Shown here: positions 38,875 to 48,715 of the stretch, in pieces
Layout of the letters: each line of letters starts with the position of its first letter
Position numbering within the stretch: the stretch's first letter is position 1
DNA from: Mesorhizobium carmichaelinearum
Lineage (GTDB): Bacteria; Pseudomonadota; Alphaproteobacteria; Rhizobiales; Rhizobiaceae
NCBI RefSeq assembly: GCF_900199455.1
Contig: NZ_FZQR01000001.1
Location: forward strand, 310,001 to 374,000
Reading direction: 5' to 3'
Length of the DNA stretch: 64,000 nt
Translations under genes and position numbers: made by a program
Notes under the pieces: model-generated
What the model was told of the DNA's origin: nothing
Seen by the model: only the letters and a program-made list of their open reading frames with translations
The model's database searches: none

Positions 38875-38977
38875 GACAGTTCCTTCGCAAGGTCTTTGCG
38901 GGCAAAGCCCCGCCTTCGCCGCCCCACGCCGGGGTGACGTTGCAATAAATGGTGGAATGGCCCGGATTTCGTCGGGT

Positions 38978-39958
38978 CTAGTGGCGCTCTCTCGAGGTCG
39001 AAGGGCGGCCTGCCCGGTTCGCTGCTTCGCGACGGGTATCGGTCGGTGCGCAGCCGAACCGCGCCCGGTAGTGCTTGCAGAACTGAGACTGATCAGCGAA
39101 GCCCCAGCGGTAAGCGATCTCGGCAACGCTGCTGATGTTGGTCACCGACATCAGCTCCTCGGCGCAAAGTTCAAGCCGGGCGTCGCGGATGAAGCCGTTG
39201 ATCGACTGGTTGCTGTCCTGAAAAAGAACCTGCAGGTAACGCAGGGAGATGCCACAGGCGTCGGCCACCGCCTGCGGGCCGAGGCCGAAATTCTTCAAAT
39301 TGTCGCGAATATACTGCTCGGCGCGATGCAAATGTCCGGCCCGGATCGACGAGATGTTGCTGTCCAGCACGCGATCGTCGCTCACGATCGACAGGCACAG
39401 CATTTCCAGGATGTGCCTGCCCATCATCTCGCGAGCGACTTCAGTGATTTCATCGACATGGCCGATCGTGGTTCGTACCGTGTCGAGGAAGAGCGCGGCG
39501 ATGCCTTGGGTCGCGTCGAAACTGAGCGCACTGAGCCGTTCGGCGGATCCGATCCGTGCCCGAACGCTCGATGACGGCACCTTCAGGACCCACAGCGCGT
39601 TTGGCTTGCCGTGCCAGAATTCGTAAGGCGCATCTCCCCTCTCGACGAGGAAGCCCCCCGGACCGCAATTGACGGTCCTCGAGCCTTGCGAGAAATTCAC
39701 CTCCGACATCTCCGGGATGGTGATGAGCAGGCTGGCGTCACGCTCGTTGAGGAAGTGGCGGCGATGGCGGCGATAGCTGACGGCATCGCAGCGCATTTTA
39801 GACACGCTGACGAGCCCGAGGGAAAAGGTTTCCAGCGTGCCTGAAAATTCGCGACGGTTCCGATACTCGGTGTCGAGCGGAAAATAGGCTTCGGTAACAG
39901 CGGCTTGCCAGGCATCACCGCCTGCGGGACCGCCGATCGTATCGACGACGTATTTCAT
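38978..39958 (-). CDS. AraC-family transcriptional regulator
   Basis: The 326-residue protein has a poorly conserved N-terminal sensor domain (AraC-binding-domain-like, to about 200) and a C-terminal double helix-turn-helix (about 215-315) with VADACGISLRYLQVLFQDSN and ISSVAEIAYRWGFADQSQFCKHYRARFG. It sits in front of hyuAB in the same direction and probably activates them and possibly the molybdenum hydroxylase genes. The effector is unknown. Confidence 0.88.
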   Translation of the reverse strand: MKYVVDTIGGPAGGDAWQAAVTEAYFPLDTEYRNRREFSGTLETFSLGLVSVSKMRCDAVSYRRHRRHFLNERDASLLITIPEMSEVNFSQGSRTVNCGPGGFLVERGDAPYEFWHGKPNALWVLKVPSSSVRARIGSAERLSALSFDATQGIAALFLDTVRTTIGHVDEITEVAREMMGRHILEMLCLSIVSDDRVLDSNISSIRAGHLHRAEQYIRDNLKNFGLGPQAVADACGISLRYLQVLFQDSNQSINGFIRDARLELCAEELMSVTNISSVAEIAYRWGFADQSQFCKHYRARFGCAPTDTRREAANRAGRPSTSRERH

Positions 39959-40178
39959 TCCCCGACCTTTCTGGTTGGCCCGGTTGTCCCGGTGTTTTTC
40001 CGAAGATTACAGGAATCTGCCGGCGCGTATTGGTCAAAAACGAATAAACTTATGTGGTCGTTTGGCAGCTGGATCGCTTTCCCGGCCGGAACGGGGTTCG
40101 AGTTCCCTTAGCTGCTGTCGATCGAAGACCCGCCAATGCCTGTTTGCAAGCGCGCGGTTTCGCGGGGGTGCGCGCAAT

Positions 40179-41147
40179 TTATCGAAGCGGCATCGCTACC
40201 GGCCGCATCGGCGTTCCCGTGGCGCCGCGCAGCTTGATGCAGGCGCCGAAAAACGCAAACTCGTAAACCTTTTCCGCCGCCAGTTCCTCGAGCTGGGCCA
40301 TTTCCAAAATGGGGACGCCGGCTTCGGCCAGAAGATAGGTGTGAACGGGGAAGAAATTCTCCGGATGTGCCGAAGGTGTCTGCTCCAGCGTCAGATTGTC
40401 GGCACCGATCATGATCACGCCGTGCTTGGCGAGATACTCGGCGCCTTCGCGATTGAGCCCCGGCGTGTTGCTGGTGAACGCCTTGTCGGGCCACAGCAGC
40501 ATCTGGCCCGTACGAAGCAGGACGACATCACCAGGTTTGATCGACAGGCCCTGCTTCTTCAGGCAGCCCTCGATATCGGCCCGGCCGATCGGATGGCTCG
40601 GCGGCAACGTATCGACGCCGTGCAGAGCCGCGACATCCAGCAGAATGCCGCGCGCAAAAATCGGCGGATATTTTTCCGGTCCGCATTTTTGCCAGGCGCG
40701 GCTGCCGAGATGGTCGCGCGCGGTAAAGCCGTTGAAGATCTCGCCGTTGTAGCCGAAATGGTTGAAGGTATCGATGTGGGTCCCGCAATGGGTGTACATC
40801 GATATCGCATCGCCGGAATAACCGACGAGCTTGTTGGCCTCGGGGGTTACGCCCATGGCGTTGGCAACGATCTCGCCCTGCGGCGTGTGCGTCATCCATA
40901 TCTGATAGGGCTGATCGCCGGCACCGAACCAGCCGGGCATGCCGACGAAATGGTCCACCGACAGATCGAAAACCTTGGACGGATCGGTGCGGCTCATGAT
41001 GGCCGAGCGGGACTCGGCATCGATGAGGTTCAACATACCGATCTCGTCGTCGCTGCCGTAGGGGCTCCTGGTGACCTTATGGAATTCGGCATTGTGGGCA
41101 ATGATCTTGCTCTTTGTTGCCTCGTCGACGTAACACGCCATGCACAT
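40179..41147 (-). CDS. Cyclase-family (kynurenine-formamidase-like) hydrolase
   Basis: The 322-residue metal hydrolase contains the family motif HCGTHIDTFNH (His120, His124, Asp126, His130). The start ATG 41147 (MCMACYVDEATK) has AAGGAG seven bases upstream. It is longer than the ~210-residue kynurenine formamidases and closer to the ~320-residue cyclase-type enzymes that open N-acyl or lactone bonds. It ends the 13-gene operon, 69 bases after the amidase, and probably processes an amide intermediate. Confidence 0.85.
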   Translation of the reverse strand: MCMACYVDEATKSKIIAHNAEFHKVTRSPYGSDDEIGMLNLIDAESRSAIMSRTDPSKVFDLSVDHFVGMPGWFGAGDQPYQIWMTHTPQGEIVANAMGVTPEANKLVGYSGDAISMYTHCGTHIDTFNHFGYNGEIFNGFTARDHLGSRAWQKCGPEKYPPIFARGILLDVAALHGVDTLPPSHPIGRADIEGCLKKQGLSIKPGDVVLLRTGQMLLWPDKAFTSNTPGLNREGAEYLAKHGVIMIGADNLTLEQTPSAHPENFFPVHTYLLAEAGVPILEMAQLEELAAEKVYEFAFFGACIKLRGATGTPMRPVAMPLR

Positions 41148-41216
41148 TGCCGTTCTCCTTGTCGTTCGGTTGGGAAGCGCGACCAAAGGCTTCCATAGTC
41201 GTCTGGGCGGCAGCGC

Positions 41217-42539
41217 CTATTCGCCGCGAATGACCGCTTCGGCACAAAGCGCCGCCGACAGCAGCTGCTCGTCGCGCGCGGGCAGCGCCGACAGCAGGAA
41301 GCCGACAGGCATGCCGGCCTCGCCCGTGCCGCAAGGTATGGAAACGCCGCACCAGTCCAGGAAATTGCCGAGCAGCGTGTTGCGCAGCGTGCGCATATTG
41401 GTTTTGACGAACAGCTCGTCATCGGTTTCCAGCGGCTCTATCGGCGGGGCTACGTGGACGACGGTCGGAAACGCGATCAGCGCCCCGGCATCCACAAGTC
41501 GGGCGACCTGCTCGATCAGCCGGGCGCGGGCATTGACGATTTCCAGATAGTCGACGAGCGTGATCTTGGCGCCGAGCCGCGTCCGTGTCACCACGCGCGG
41601 ATCCATGTCTGCCGCCTCCGGGCCGGCAAGCCGGTGCTGATGCAAGGCATAGGCTTCCGCCGTCACCAGCGCGCCATGCCTGGCCGTCAGGTCCAGAATC
41701 TCATCGAACGCGGGAATGGCAAACCGCACGATCTTGACGCCTGCCTTGGCAAGGCGGGTGGCCGCGGCCTCGAATGCGTCCGACACGCCGGACTGGACAT
41801 CGTCGAACACCACATTGTGCGGGATCACGATGGTCAGTCCCTGGAGGGTGCCGCGGCCTATCGAGGGTGCCGACAAGCCGCGCATGGCGGCATCGATCCA
41901 GACGGCATCCTGCACCGTGCGGCAGAGCGGCCCCAGCGCATCAAGGCTCCGCGCCAGCGGAAAGACGCCACGCATCGAGTAGCGCCCGCGGCTGGCCTTG
42001 TATCCGACAATCCCGTTGAAGGCGGCAGGGATGCGCACCGAGCCGCCGGTGTCGGTTCCGATCGCGACCGGAACCAGACCAGCCGCGACAGCTACGCCCG
42101 AACCCGACGAGGAGCCACCCGGAATGCGCGACACATCCGTGCTTCTGGGATTCCTGGGTGTGCCGTAGTGGGGATTGATACCGAGCCCTGAAAACGCAAA
42201 CTCGCTCATGTTGACGCGGCCGGTGGCAACCATGCCCGCCGCCTTCAGATGCGAGACCACATCGGCATCGTCGAGTGCCGGCGCGGCATGGGCAAGAACC
42301 TTGGAGCCCGCCGTCGTCGCCAGACCGGTGATGTCGAACAGGTCCTTCCAGGCAACCGGAATGCCATCCAGAAGGCCAAGCGAGCGGCCATCCCTGATCC
42401 GGCGTGAGGCAGCACCCGCCTCGCCCATGGCCCGGTCGCGTAACAGGCTGATGAAAACAGCCGGATCGGCATGGGCGGCAATTGCGTCGAACGTTGCTTC
42501 GGCGACCTCGACCGGGTCAACCGAACCGGACTGGATCAT
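41217..42539 (-). CDS. Amidase signature family hydrolase
   Basis: The 440-residue enzyme (from ATG 42539) has the Ser-cisSer-Lys triad, predicted as Lys65 (PVAWKDLFDITG), Ser143 (GGSSSGSGVAVAAG) and Ser167 (GTDTGGSVRIPAAFNG). The usual N-terminal helix is encoded upstream in frame (ITQKLNSLSVAQLSV), so the real start is probably about 15-17 codons earlier, close to AAAAAGGAAG (42591-42600). No ATG/GTG/TTG is there, only ATA (42588-42590) where homology would want a start. It hydrolyses a primary or aryl amide; the substrate is unknown. Confidence 0.88.
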   Translation of the reverse strand: MIQSGSVDPVEVAEATFDAIAAHADPAVFISLLRDRAMGEAGAASRRIRDGRSLGLLDGIPVAWKDLFDITGLATTAGSKVLAHAAPALDDADVVSHLKAAGMVATGRVNMSEFAFSGLGINPHYGTPRNPRSTDVSRIPGGSSSGSGVAVAAGLVPVAIGTDTGGSVRIPAAFNGIVGYKASRGRYSMRGVFPLARSLDALGPLCRTVQDAVWIDAAMRGLSAPSIGRGTLQGLTIVIPHNVVFDDVQSGVSDAFEAAATRLAKAGVKIVRFAIPAFDEILDLTARHGALVTAEAYALHQHRLAGPEAADMDPRVVTRTRLGAKITLVDYLEIVNARARLIEQVARLVDAGALIAFPTVVHVAPPIEPLETDDELFVKTNMRTLRNTLLGNFLDWCGVSIPCGTGEAGMPVGFLLSALPARDEQLLSAALCAEAVIRGE

Positions 42540-42610
42540 CACCGAGAGTTGGGCAACAGACAGGGAGTTCAGCTTTTGTGTGATGGCTATGCTTCCTTTT
42601 TGAGGCGCGC

Positions 42611-43831
42611 TCAGGCCGCGACAAATTGCATCCAGCGGCGCACGAGATAATTGTGTTCGTCCATTGTGGTGTTCCAGACGGCAATGGAATTGGCACGTTG
42701 CCAGTAGGAGCCGCCGCTTCTGACCGCTCCCGCCTTGACCCGAAGCAATCCATCCGGTCCCGGAAGGTCGTTCGCCGCCGGCAACCCCTGGTACCAGTAG
42801 TCCCATTCGGCGGGCGTCATGTGCGCCCGGGATCGTTCCGGCGTCGACATATAGTAGCCCTGGCGCGCGACCACGGCGCCTGGCCATCCTGACAGCCACC
42901 AGTTCAGATATTCATAGGCCGCGTCCAGCATGCGTCCGTTCAGCCGCTTGGACAGGCATAGCCCACCATGCCACGCGCGGTAGCCTTCCACCGGATTTGC
43001 CAGCTCCACGGGAACGCCGCGCAGATCGAGCTTGCTGATGCCGAGCGACCACATGCTTTCGATCACGGCGTCGCCGCAGGTCATCAGATCCGCGGCATCT
43101 TCGGCAGACCTCCAGAACCCCTTGAAAAATCCGGATTTCTTGCGTGCCTCCAGAATATCCATCAGTCTGTCGATCTCCTCGACCGACATGTTGCCGAGAT
43201 TCTTGAATGTCATCAGGCCCGCCGCCTGGGCTGCCAGCGCCGCGTCGAAAATGCCGATCGCCGGCTCGTTGACCAGCGCCGCATGTCCGTGAAACTCCTC
43301 GTTGAGCAGCGCTGCCCACGAGTTCATTCGCGCGGAGTTCTTCCTTACGACCTCGGGACTGTAGGCGAAGCTGTCGAAATTGTGGGTCGTCGGCAGCATG
43401 GAAATCCAGCGCGACGGCTTTTCGTCCAAGGCAAGGTTCGGTTGTACGAAAAGCTTGGTGACCGGCGCATCGCCCTGGCCGATCCGCGCGTTCGGACCGA
43501 TGCGCCCCGTCTTGGTCAGATCGGTGATTTCATCCCAGAGACCGATGCGGTCGATATCGATCGGCTGCACCGCGCGCCAGTACCAGACGATATCGAGATT
43601 GTGAAAACACTGGTCGTAGATATCGTAGGTGTCCGGCTCCAGCGCCGCCTTGTGCTGGGCCGTCATGAAATCCTGATTGTCGAATTCGATGTCCATGCCG
43701 AGATCGCGCTCGGCGCCGAGCCGCAGTTCCTCCAGCAGGGAAATGGCGGTGCCGAGAATACGAAGCTTCGGCCGGCCCTCCGTGTGAACCGCTGGTGACG
43801 AAAGCGCCGATGGCTTGTGATGCTTGGTCAT
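42611..43831 (-). CDS. ABC-type solute-binding protein homolog lacking a signal peptide
   Basis: The 406-residue protein is related to the PotD/extracellular-solute-binding family and to the product of 47361-48596. They share YYMSTPE / YYSPTTN-type, TPAEWDYWYQG / SPEKYAFWYEG and WWLSGWPGAVVARQGYY / YWLSGPPGIIVSEQGYY segments. Its N-terminus (MTKHHKPSALSSPAVHTEGR) has no hydrophobic core or twin-arginine motif, so it is predicted to stay in the cytoplasm unless the start is wrong. It lies between the GTPase and amidase genes. Confidence 0.8.
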   Translation of the reverse strand: MTKHHKPSALSSPAVHTEGRPKLRILGTAISLLEELRLGAERDLGMDIEFDNQDFMTAQHKAALEPDTYDIYDQCFHNLDIVWYWRAVQPIDIDRIGLWDEITDLTKTGRIGPNARIGQGDAPVTKLFVQPNLALDEKPSRWISMLPTTHNFDSFAYSPEVVRKNSARMNSWAALLNEEFHGHAALVNEPAIGIFDAALAAQAAGLMTFKNLGNMSVEEIDRLMDILEARKKSGFFKGFWRSAEDAADLMTCGDAVIESMWSLGISKLDLRGVPVELANPVEGYRAWHGGLCLSKRLNGRMLDAAYEYLNWWLSGWPGAVVARQGYYMSTPERSRAHMTPAEWDYWYQGLPAANDLPGPDGLLRVKAGAVRSGGSYWQRANSIAVWNTTMDEHNYLVRRWMQFVAA

Positions 43832-43836
43832 GGCCC

Positions 43837-44886
43837 CTACGCGGTCTCGGTGATCTTGGCTGCGGGCTGTGGCAGCCCGAGCCGATTGAAGGCTGAAAAG
43901 GAGCGTCGGATCAGATCGGCATCCAGTCCGTCAACAATGAAAACGATGCGGGAGCGGCGATCATCGGAAGGCCACCCCGTCATGTGAACAGGGGGATGGA
44001 CGAGATGCTGGACGCCGTGAATGGCGACGGGGTTGTCCTCTCCCTCGATATTGAGGATGCCTTTGACCCGCAGAACCTTGTCGCCGTGCCGGTTGAGCAG
44101 CATGCTCAACCACAGTCCGAAGGCGGTCCAGTCGATACGAGCGTCGATGGTCATGACGAAGGAATGCACCCGCTTTTGATGGGCGCTGCCGGCGTCGCCA
44201 ATGGCGGGCGGCGGTTCCTCGCAATAAAAGCCACCCTTTGAAGGCGCGCCCTCACCCTCTCCCGATACTCCGCTCAGCAGACGATCGACATCGAAGTGAT
44301 CGGCTTGCGCGTCGACAAAGGGGGCATCCGGATTGATCCGGCGCACGCGCCGCATAAGCCGGGCAACCGCCGACTCGTCGGTCAGGTCGGTCTTGGTCAG
44401 CACGATCGCATCGGCGATTGCCGCTTGCCGCACCGATTCGCCATGGGTTTTGAGCTGTACCAGGCCATTGACTGCATCGAGGGTCGTGATCACATTTGCC
44501 GCCTTGAAATGATGGCGCAGCACAGGATCGGATTTGAGGGTGGACAAAACCGGGAACGGATCGGCAAGCCCGGTACTCTCCATGATCAGCCGGCGGAAGG
44601 GCGGCACGATGCCGCGCTCGCGCTTTGACTGCAGGTCGCGCATCGCCTGCGCCAGTTCGCCCCGGATGGTGCAGCATACGCAGCCCGATTGCAGCAGCAC
44701 CATAGTGTCATCGATTCGCTCCAGCAGATGATGGTCGAGGCCGACTTCACCGAACTCGTTGATCAGCACCGCTGTATCGGACAGGGCCGGATCCTGCAGC
44801 AGACGGTGCAGCAGCGTGGTCTTGCCGGAGCCCAGAAACCCGGTCAGCAGATTGACCGGCGTGAAGTCGGGGAAGGCGTCAGGCAT
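43837..44886 (-). CDS. COG0523 / CobW-family GTPase (metal chaperone type)
   Basis: The 349-residue G3E GTPase has Walker A GFLGSGKTT (Gly16-Thr24), the metal-binding CxCC motif GCVCC (Cys69, Cys71, Cys72), ESTGLADPFPV, the guanine motif LTKTD and a C-terminal CobW domain. Members deliver Zn or other metals to target enzymes under GTP control. In this operon the clients could be the metal-dependent deacetylase-family or cyclase-family hydrolases (inference). It overlaps the small CSLCG gene by 8 bases. Confidence 0.9.
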   Translation of the reverse strand: MPDAFPDFTPVNLLTGFLGSGKTTLLHRLLQDPALSDTAVLINEFGEVGLDHHLLERIDDTMVLLQSGCVCCTIRGELAQAMRDLQSKRERGIVPPFRRLIMESTGLADPFPVLSTLKSDPVLRHHFKAANVITTLDAVNGLVQLKTHGESVRQAAIADAIVLTKTDLTDESAVARLMRRVRRINPDAPFVDAQADHFDVDRLLSGVSGEGEGAPSKGGFYCEEPPPAIGDAGSAHQKRVHSFVMTIDARIDWTAFGLWLSMLLNRHGDKVLRVKGILNIEGEDNPVAIHGVQHLVHPPVHMTGWPSDDRRSRIVFIVDGLDADLIRRSFSAFNRLGLPQPAAKITETA

Positions 44887-45211
44887 TGCCGCCGCCCTCC
44901 AGCTTGTCGATCAGCGAACGCGACAGCGGATCGCAGACGCGGCCGGATATCTTTTCGGCCAGCGGCCACAGATGTCCAAGATCCTCGACCATCTCCGTCT
45001 TGCCCGTGCGGGTCGACAGAAGGAACGAGCTGCCCTGCCAGTCCGACAGGGTCATGCCGAACTCGGTGAGAATACGGCCGGCAATACGGACGCGCTTCGC
45101 CCGCTCCCGGCGGCGGTCGACACGCTCGGTGTTGCGCGTGAACACGCCCGGACGCGCCACCGCATCGGCCCAGTGCTCATTGCTTCCGAGAATTCCGCAC
45201 AGCGAACACAT
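44879..45211 (-). CDS. Small conserved CxxC protein of unknown function
   Basis: The 110-residue protein starts MCSLCGILGSNEHW, an N-terminal Cys-x-x-Cys that could bind metal or be redox active. An Arg-rich helix (ERVDRRRERAKRVRIAGRIL) and a C-terminal half with DWQGSSFLLSTRTGKTEMVE follow. It has no signal peptide or membrane helix. Its gene overlaps the COG0523 GTPase start by 8 bases, so the two are probably translated together and may interact. No function can be named. Confidence 0.7.
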   Translation of the reverse strand: MCSLCGILGSNEHWADAVARPGVFTRNTERVDRRRERAKRVRIAGRILTEFGMTLSDWQGSSFLLSTRTGKTEMVEDLGHLWPLAEKISGRVCDPLSRSLIDKLEGGGNA

Positions 45212-45253
45212 GACAACGACCTCATGACGGACAAAGCGCAGGCATTATCGGCC

Positions 45254-46135
45254 TTATTTCCGACGCGGAAAGCGCTTGGCGAAATCATCGGCGATCTCGT
45301 TCATCGTAACGAATTTGACGCCGGGATGACTGCTGATATGGGCGTAGAGCCGTTCCAGCATCATCAGGACCTGTGGCCTGCCGGCGACATCGGGATGGAT
45401 GGTGATCGGGAAGACCGCGTAGTCCATTTCGCGATAGACCCAGTCGAACTGCGCCTTCCACATATCCTCGATATCGCGCGGATTGACGAAGCCGTGACTG
45501 TTGGGTGACTTCTTGATGAACATCATCGGCGGCAGATCGTCGAGATACCAGGATGCCGGGATTTCGATCAGGTCCGTTTCATGGCCGCGCTTCAGCGGTA
45601 CCATCCAGTCGGCGGGCTTTTTGGAATAGTCGATCTTGGTCCAGCTGTCGCCGACACGCACGTAATACGGCGTGAAATCATTGTGCATCAGAGAGTGATC
45701 GTACTTGATGCCGCGCTCCAGCAGCAGTTCGTTGGTGACGGTGGAAAACTCCCACCATGGCGCCACATAGCCGGTCGGGCGTTTGCCGGACAGTTTCGTC
45801 ACCAGTTCGATGCACTTGTCGAGGACCTCGATCTCCTGTTCGCGTGTCATCGCGATCGGGTTTTCGTGGGTGTAGCCGTGGATACCGATTTCATGGCCTG
45901 CGTCCGCCACGGCCTGCATCTGTTCCGGGAACGTCTCGATCGAGTGACCGGGAATGAACCATGTGGTCTTGATGCCGAACCGTTCGAACAGTTTTAAAAG
46001 GCGCATGCTGCCGACTTCACCGGCAAACAGGCCGCGTGAAATATCGTCTGGCGAATCCTCGCCGCCATAAGACCCCAGCCAGCCGGCCACTGCATCGACG
46101 TCGACGCCAAAGCTGCACAGAATTTCCTTTGCCAC
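45254..46135 (-). CDS. Polysaccharide-deacetylase-family amidohydrolase (PuuE-like)
   Basis: The 293-residue NodB-fold enzyme has the metal ligands in SFGVDVDAV (Asp12, Asp14) and [10 protein letters not shown] (His-x3-His). [16 protein letters not shown] sequence near residue 245 supplies the late His. The lack of a signal peptide and the context fit the PuuE/allantoinase-like branch acting on small cyclic or linear amides rather than on polysaccharide. It sits between the small CxxC gene and an importer ATPase. Confidence 0.85.
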   Translation of the reverse strand: MAKEILCSFGVDVDAVAGWLGSYGGEDSPDDISRGLFAGEVGSMRLLKLFERFGIKTTWFIPGHSIETFPEQMQAVADAGHEIGIHGYTHENPIAMTREQEIEVLDKCIELVTKLSGKRPTGYVAPWWEFSTVTNELLLERGIKYDHSLMHNDFTPYYVRVGDSWTKIDYSKKPADWMVPLKRGHETDLIEIPASWYLDDLPPMMFIKKSPNSHGFVNPRDIEDMWKAQFDWVYREMDYAVFPITIHPDVAGRPQVLMMLERLYAHISSHPGVKFVTMNEIADDFAKRFPRRK

Positions 46136-46185
46136 GTCATTTTCTCCTTGAGGTTTTCCGGTCCATTTTATGGATTCGATATTCT

Positions 46186-47295
46186 TCAGGTCGCCGGGAT
46201 GACCGTTGCCTGACCAGGGTTCCAGGCAAGCAGGATGTCCGATCCCGCGGGAAAGGCGCCCGGCGGATACTTGTCGATATGTGCCTCGAGCGCGATCGCC
46301 CGCCCATCCGGCAACTCGACCGAAAGATGGGAAATGTGGCCCACGACATCGAAGCGGCTGACTTTGGCGTCGATGACATTGCCGCCGGACTGTCTGGAGA
46401 TCGCAGCGCGGGTGGCACTGCTCAACGTATGAACTTCCATGGCTTCGGCTGGAATGACAACATTGACCGCAGCGCCTGGGCTCATGTCGCCATTGGCGCC
46501 GCCGGCAAGTGTTCCAAGTGGCGTGTCGACGATGGTGCGCCCGTCTTCAATACCCCTGACCGCGCCAGTGAAGATCGTGTTGCGGCCGATAAACCGGGCA
46601 ACAAACGGGGTGTTGGGGCGCGTATAGAGCTGATGCGGCGGGCTGATCTGTTCGACCCGACCCTGGTTCATCACCACGACGCGATCCGAGAGCGCCAGGG
46701 CTTCCGACTGGGCATGCGTCACGAACACGAAGGTGATGCCGAGCGTCCTTTGCAGCAGCTTCAACTCGTTCTGGATGGCTTTGCGCAGATTGGCATCGAG
46801 CGCGCCCAGCGGTTCGTCCAGAAGAAGAATATCCGGCTCGACCACCAGGCCGCGGGCGAGTGCGATGCGCTGGCGCTGGCCGCCGGAAAGCCTGTCGGGT
46901 TTTTTCTCGGCGACATCGTCCAGACCAAGCGTCGAAAGCATGCGATCGACCTTGGCGTCACGCGCGGCCTTCGCCATCCCCTTGACCTCGAGGCCATAGC
47001 CGACATTGCGGCGGACCGTCATGTGCGGGAACAAGGCATAATTCTGAAAGATCATCGATGTCGGGCGGTCGGCAGGCCGCATGTCGTTGATGCGAACACC
47101 CTTGACCATCATGTTGCCGGAGGAAATGCTCTCGAACCCGGCGATCATTCGCAGGGTCGTTGTCTTGCCGCAGCCCGACGGGCCGAGGAATGCAATGAAC
47201 TCGCCCTTGCTGACGGACAGGTTGAAGTCGATCACGGCTGGCGTGCCGTTGTCGTAAACCTTGCCGATCCTGTACAGTTCGAGATCGTAAATCAT
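46186..47295 (-). CDS. Polyamine-type ABC importer ATPase (PotA-like) 1
   Basis: The 369-residue ATPase starts at ATG 47295 ([17 protein letters not shown]). It has Walker [10 protein letters not shown], signature [15 protein letters not shown], Walker [12 protein letters not shown] and a C-terminal TOBE-type domain (after about 290). A second, different ATPase of the same type is encoded at 52045-53121 in the same operon. With only one permease pair, the two ATPases may form a heterodimer or serve alternative uses. Confidence 0.9.
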   Translation of the reverse strand: MIYDLELYRIGKVYDNGTPAVIDFNLSVSKGEFIAFLGPSGCGKTTTLRMIAGFESISSGNMMVKGVRINDMRPADRPTSMIFQNYALFPHMTVRRNVGYGLEVKGMAKAARDAKVDRMLSTLGLDDVAEKKPDRLSGGQRQRIALARGLVVEPDILLLDEPLGALDANLRKAIQNELKLLQRTLGITFVFVTHAQSEALALSDRVVVMNQGRVEQISPPHQLYTRPNTPFVARFIGRNTIFTGAVRGIEDGRTIVDTPLGTLAGGANGDMSPGAAVNVVIPAEAMEVHTLSSATRAAISRQSGGNVIDAKVSRFDVVGHISHLSVELPDGRAIALEAHIDKYPPGAFPAGSDILLAWNPGQATVIPAT

Positions 47296-47360
47296 CGCAC
47301 TCGCTTCGCAAAAGGGGGTTGGGGCGGGCAAGCAAGGCTGATCGCCCGCCCCGTCAGACA

Positions 47361-48596
47361 TCAGGCGCTCAGGAATTCATCCCACTTCTGCACCAGGTGA
47401 TCATATTCTTCCGGCCATTGGTGCCAGTAAGCGACGTTGGCCGCGCGTGTTTCGAGTGAACCGCCGTCACGCAGATCGCCTTCCTTGATGCCGCGCTCTG
47501 TAGCGCCGACCCAGGGCTTGCCTTCATACCAGAACGCATATTTTTCCGGCGACATGACCTCTTTGATGTTGGTCGTTGGCGAATAGTAACCTTGCTCGGA
47601 AACAATGATGCCCGGAGGACCCGACAGCCAGTAATCGGCGTAGGCTTCGACGGCAGCCTTGTTCGGCGTGCCCTTCAGCATGGTGTTGCCGATCGACCAG
47701 CCGCGATAGCCTTCCTTGGGAATGGCGTATTTGCACGCCTTGCCCTGTGCCTTGACAGCCATGACGGCCGGCTGCCAGGCGTCGCACACGACGATTTCGC
47801 CGGAGGCGAGGAAGTTGACGAGTTCGCCGAAATCGCCCCAAAGTGCGCGGAACTGGCCGTCCTTCTTCTTGGAAATCAGGAATTTCGCAGCTTCGTCGAT
47901 CTCGGCCGCCGATGCATTGCCCGGGTTCTTCACATCCGAGAGGCCAAGCGTGTTCATCGCCATCACGGCTTGGCCGAAAGCCGTCAATGGGTCGGTATTG
48001 AGGCCGGACTTGCCCTTCCACTTGGAATCGAAAATCGCCGTCCAGCTGTTTGCTTCTTCTTCGGAAACGATGTCGGGATTGTAGCCAACGGAATCGAAGT
48101 TGAAGACGGAAGGGACCATCCACAACGCCGTCTGTGTGTCGTCGGTCCAGATCTGGCCGACGATCTGCGCCGAGGCGGGCCACTTCGGATCGGGCTTCTT
48201 GAAGATGTCACGGATGTTCGACCAGTTCTTCAGCGCCGAGGTCGCGATCGGATCGGCATTGTCGGTCATCACGACGGAAGGCAGACGCTCGCCAATGGTT
48301 TCCCAGACGTCATAATCCTTGGAGCCGGACAGGATCTTGGTCTGCGCATCCGGAAAGGTTGCCGCCGTGCCCGAGGTCGAGCCGACGTCGCTTGCCTTCT
48401 TGAAGTCGGCCAGGATGCGTTCCTGAACGGTCACCGAAAGACCGATGGTGCGCAGCTGCTCGGATGCAAGTGCCGTGCTTTGCGCGTAAGCGGCGCTGGA
48501 AGACAGGAAATGGGTGCCGCCTCCCATCGCAAGCGCCATAGCGCCCGCGGAACGCTTCAACAGTGAACGACGATTGATTTCTGACGAAACTGACAT
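47361..48596 (-). CDS. Polyamine-type solute-binding protein with Tat signal
   Basis: The 411-residue protein has a twin-arginine signal (NRRSLLKRSAGAMALAMGGG, Arg9-Arg10, likely cut after AYA) and an extracellular solute-binding fold of the PotD type. Export through the Tat pathway suggests folding before export. It is the evident periplasmic partner of the two permeases encoded upstream and a paralog of the leaderless protein at 42611-43831. Confidence 0.9.
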   Translation of the reverse strand: MSVSSEINRRSLLKRSAGAMALAMGGGTHFLSSSAAYAQSTALASEQLRTIGLSVTVQERILADFKKASDVGSTSGTAATFPDAQTKILSGSKDYDVWETIGERLPSVVMTDNADPIATSALKNWSNIRDIFKKPDPKWPASAQIVGQIWTDDTQTALWMVPSVFNFDSVGYNPDIVSEEEANSWTAIFDSKWKGKSGLNTDPLTAFGQAVMAMNTLGLSDVKNPGNASAAEIDEAAKFLISKKKDGQFRALWGDFGELVNFLASGEIVVCDAWQPAVMAVKAQGKACKYAIPKEGYRGWSIGNTMLKGTPNKAAVEAYADYWLSGPPGIIVSEQGYYSPTTNIKEVMSPEKYAFWYEGKPWVGATERGIKEGDLRDGGSLETRAANVAYWHQWPEEYDHLVQKWDEFLSA

Positions 48597-48715
48597 TGCT
48601 TTGTCTCCAGTTGTTCTTGTGTTCCCCGGAGCGTCCCCTTGTGGACACCCTGATCCATTGTTCTGGCGTGATAATTCCGAAAGCCCCGTTGAGGATCTTC
48701 GGCGAACGTCGTGTG

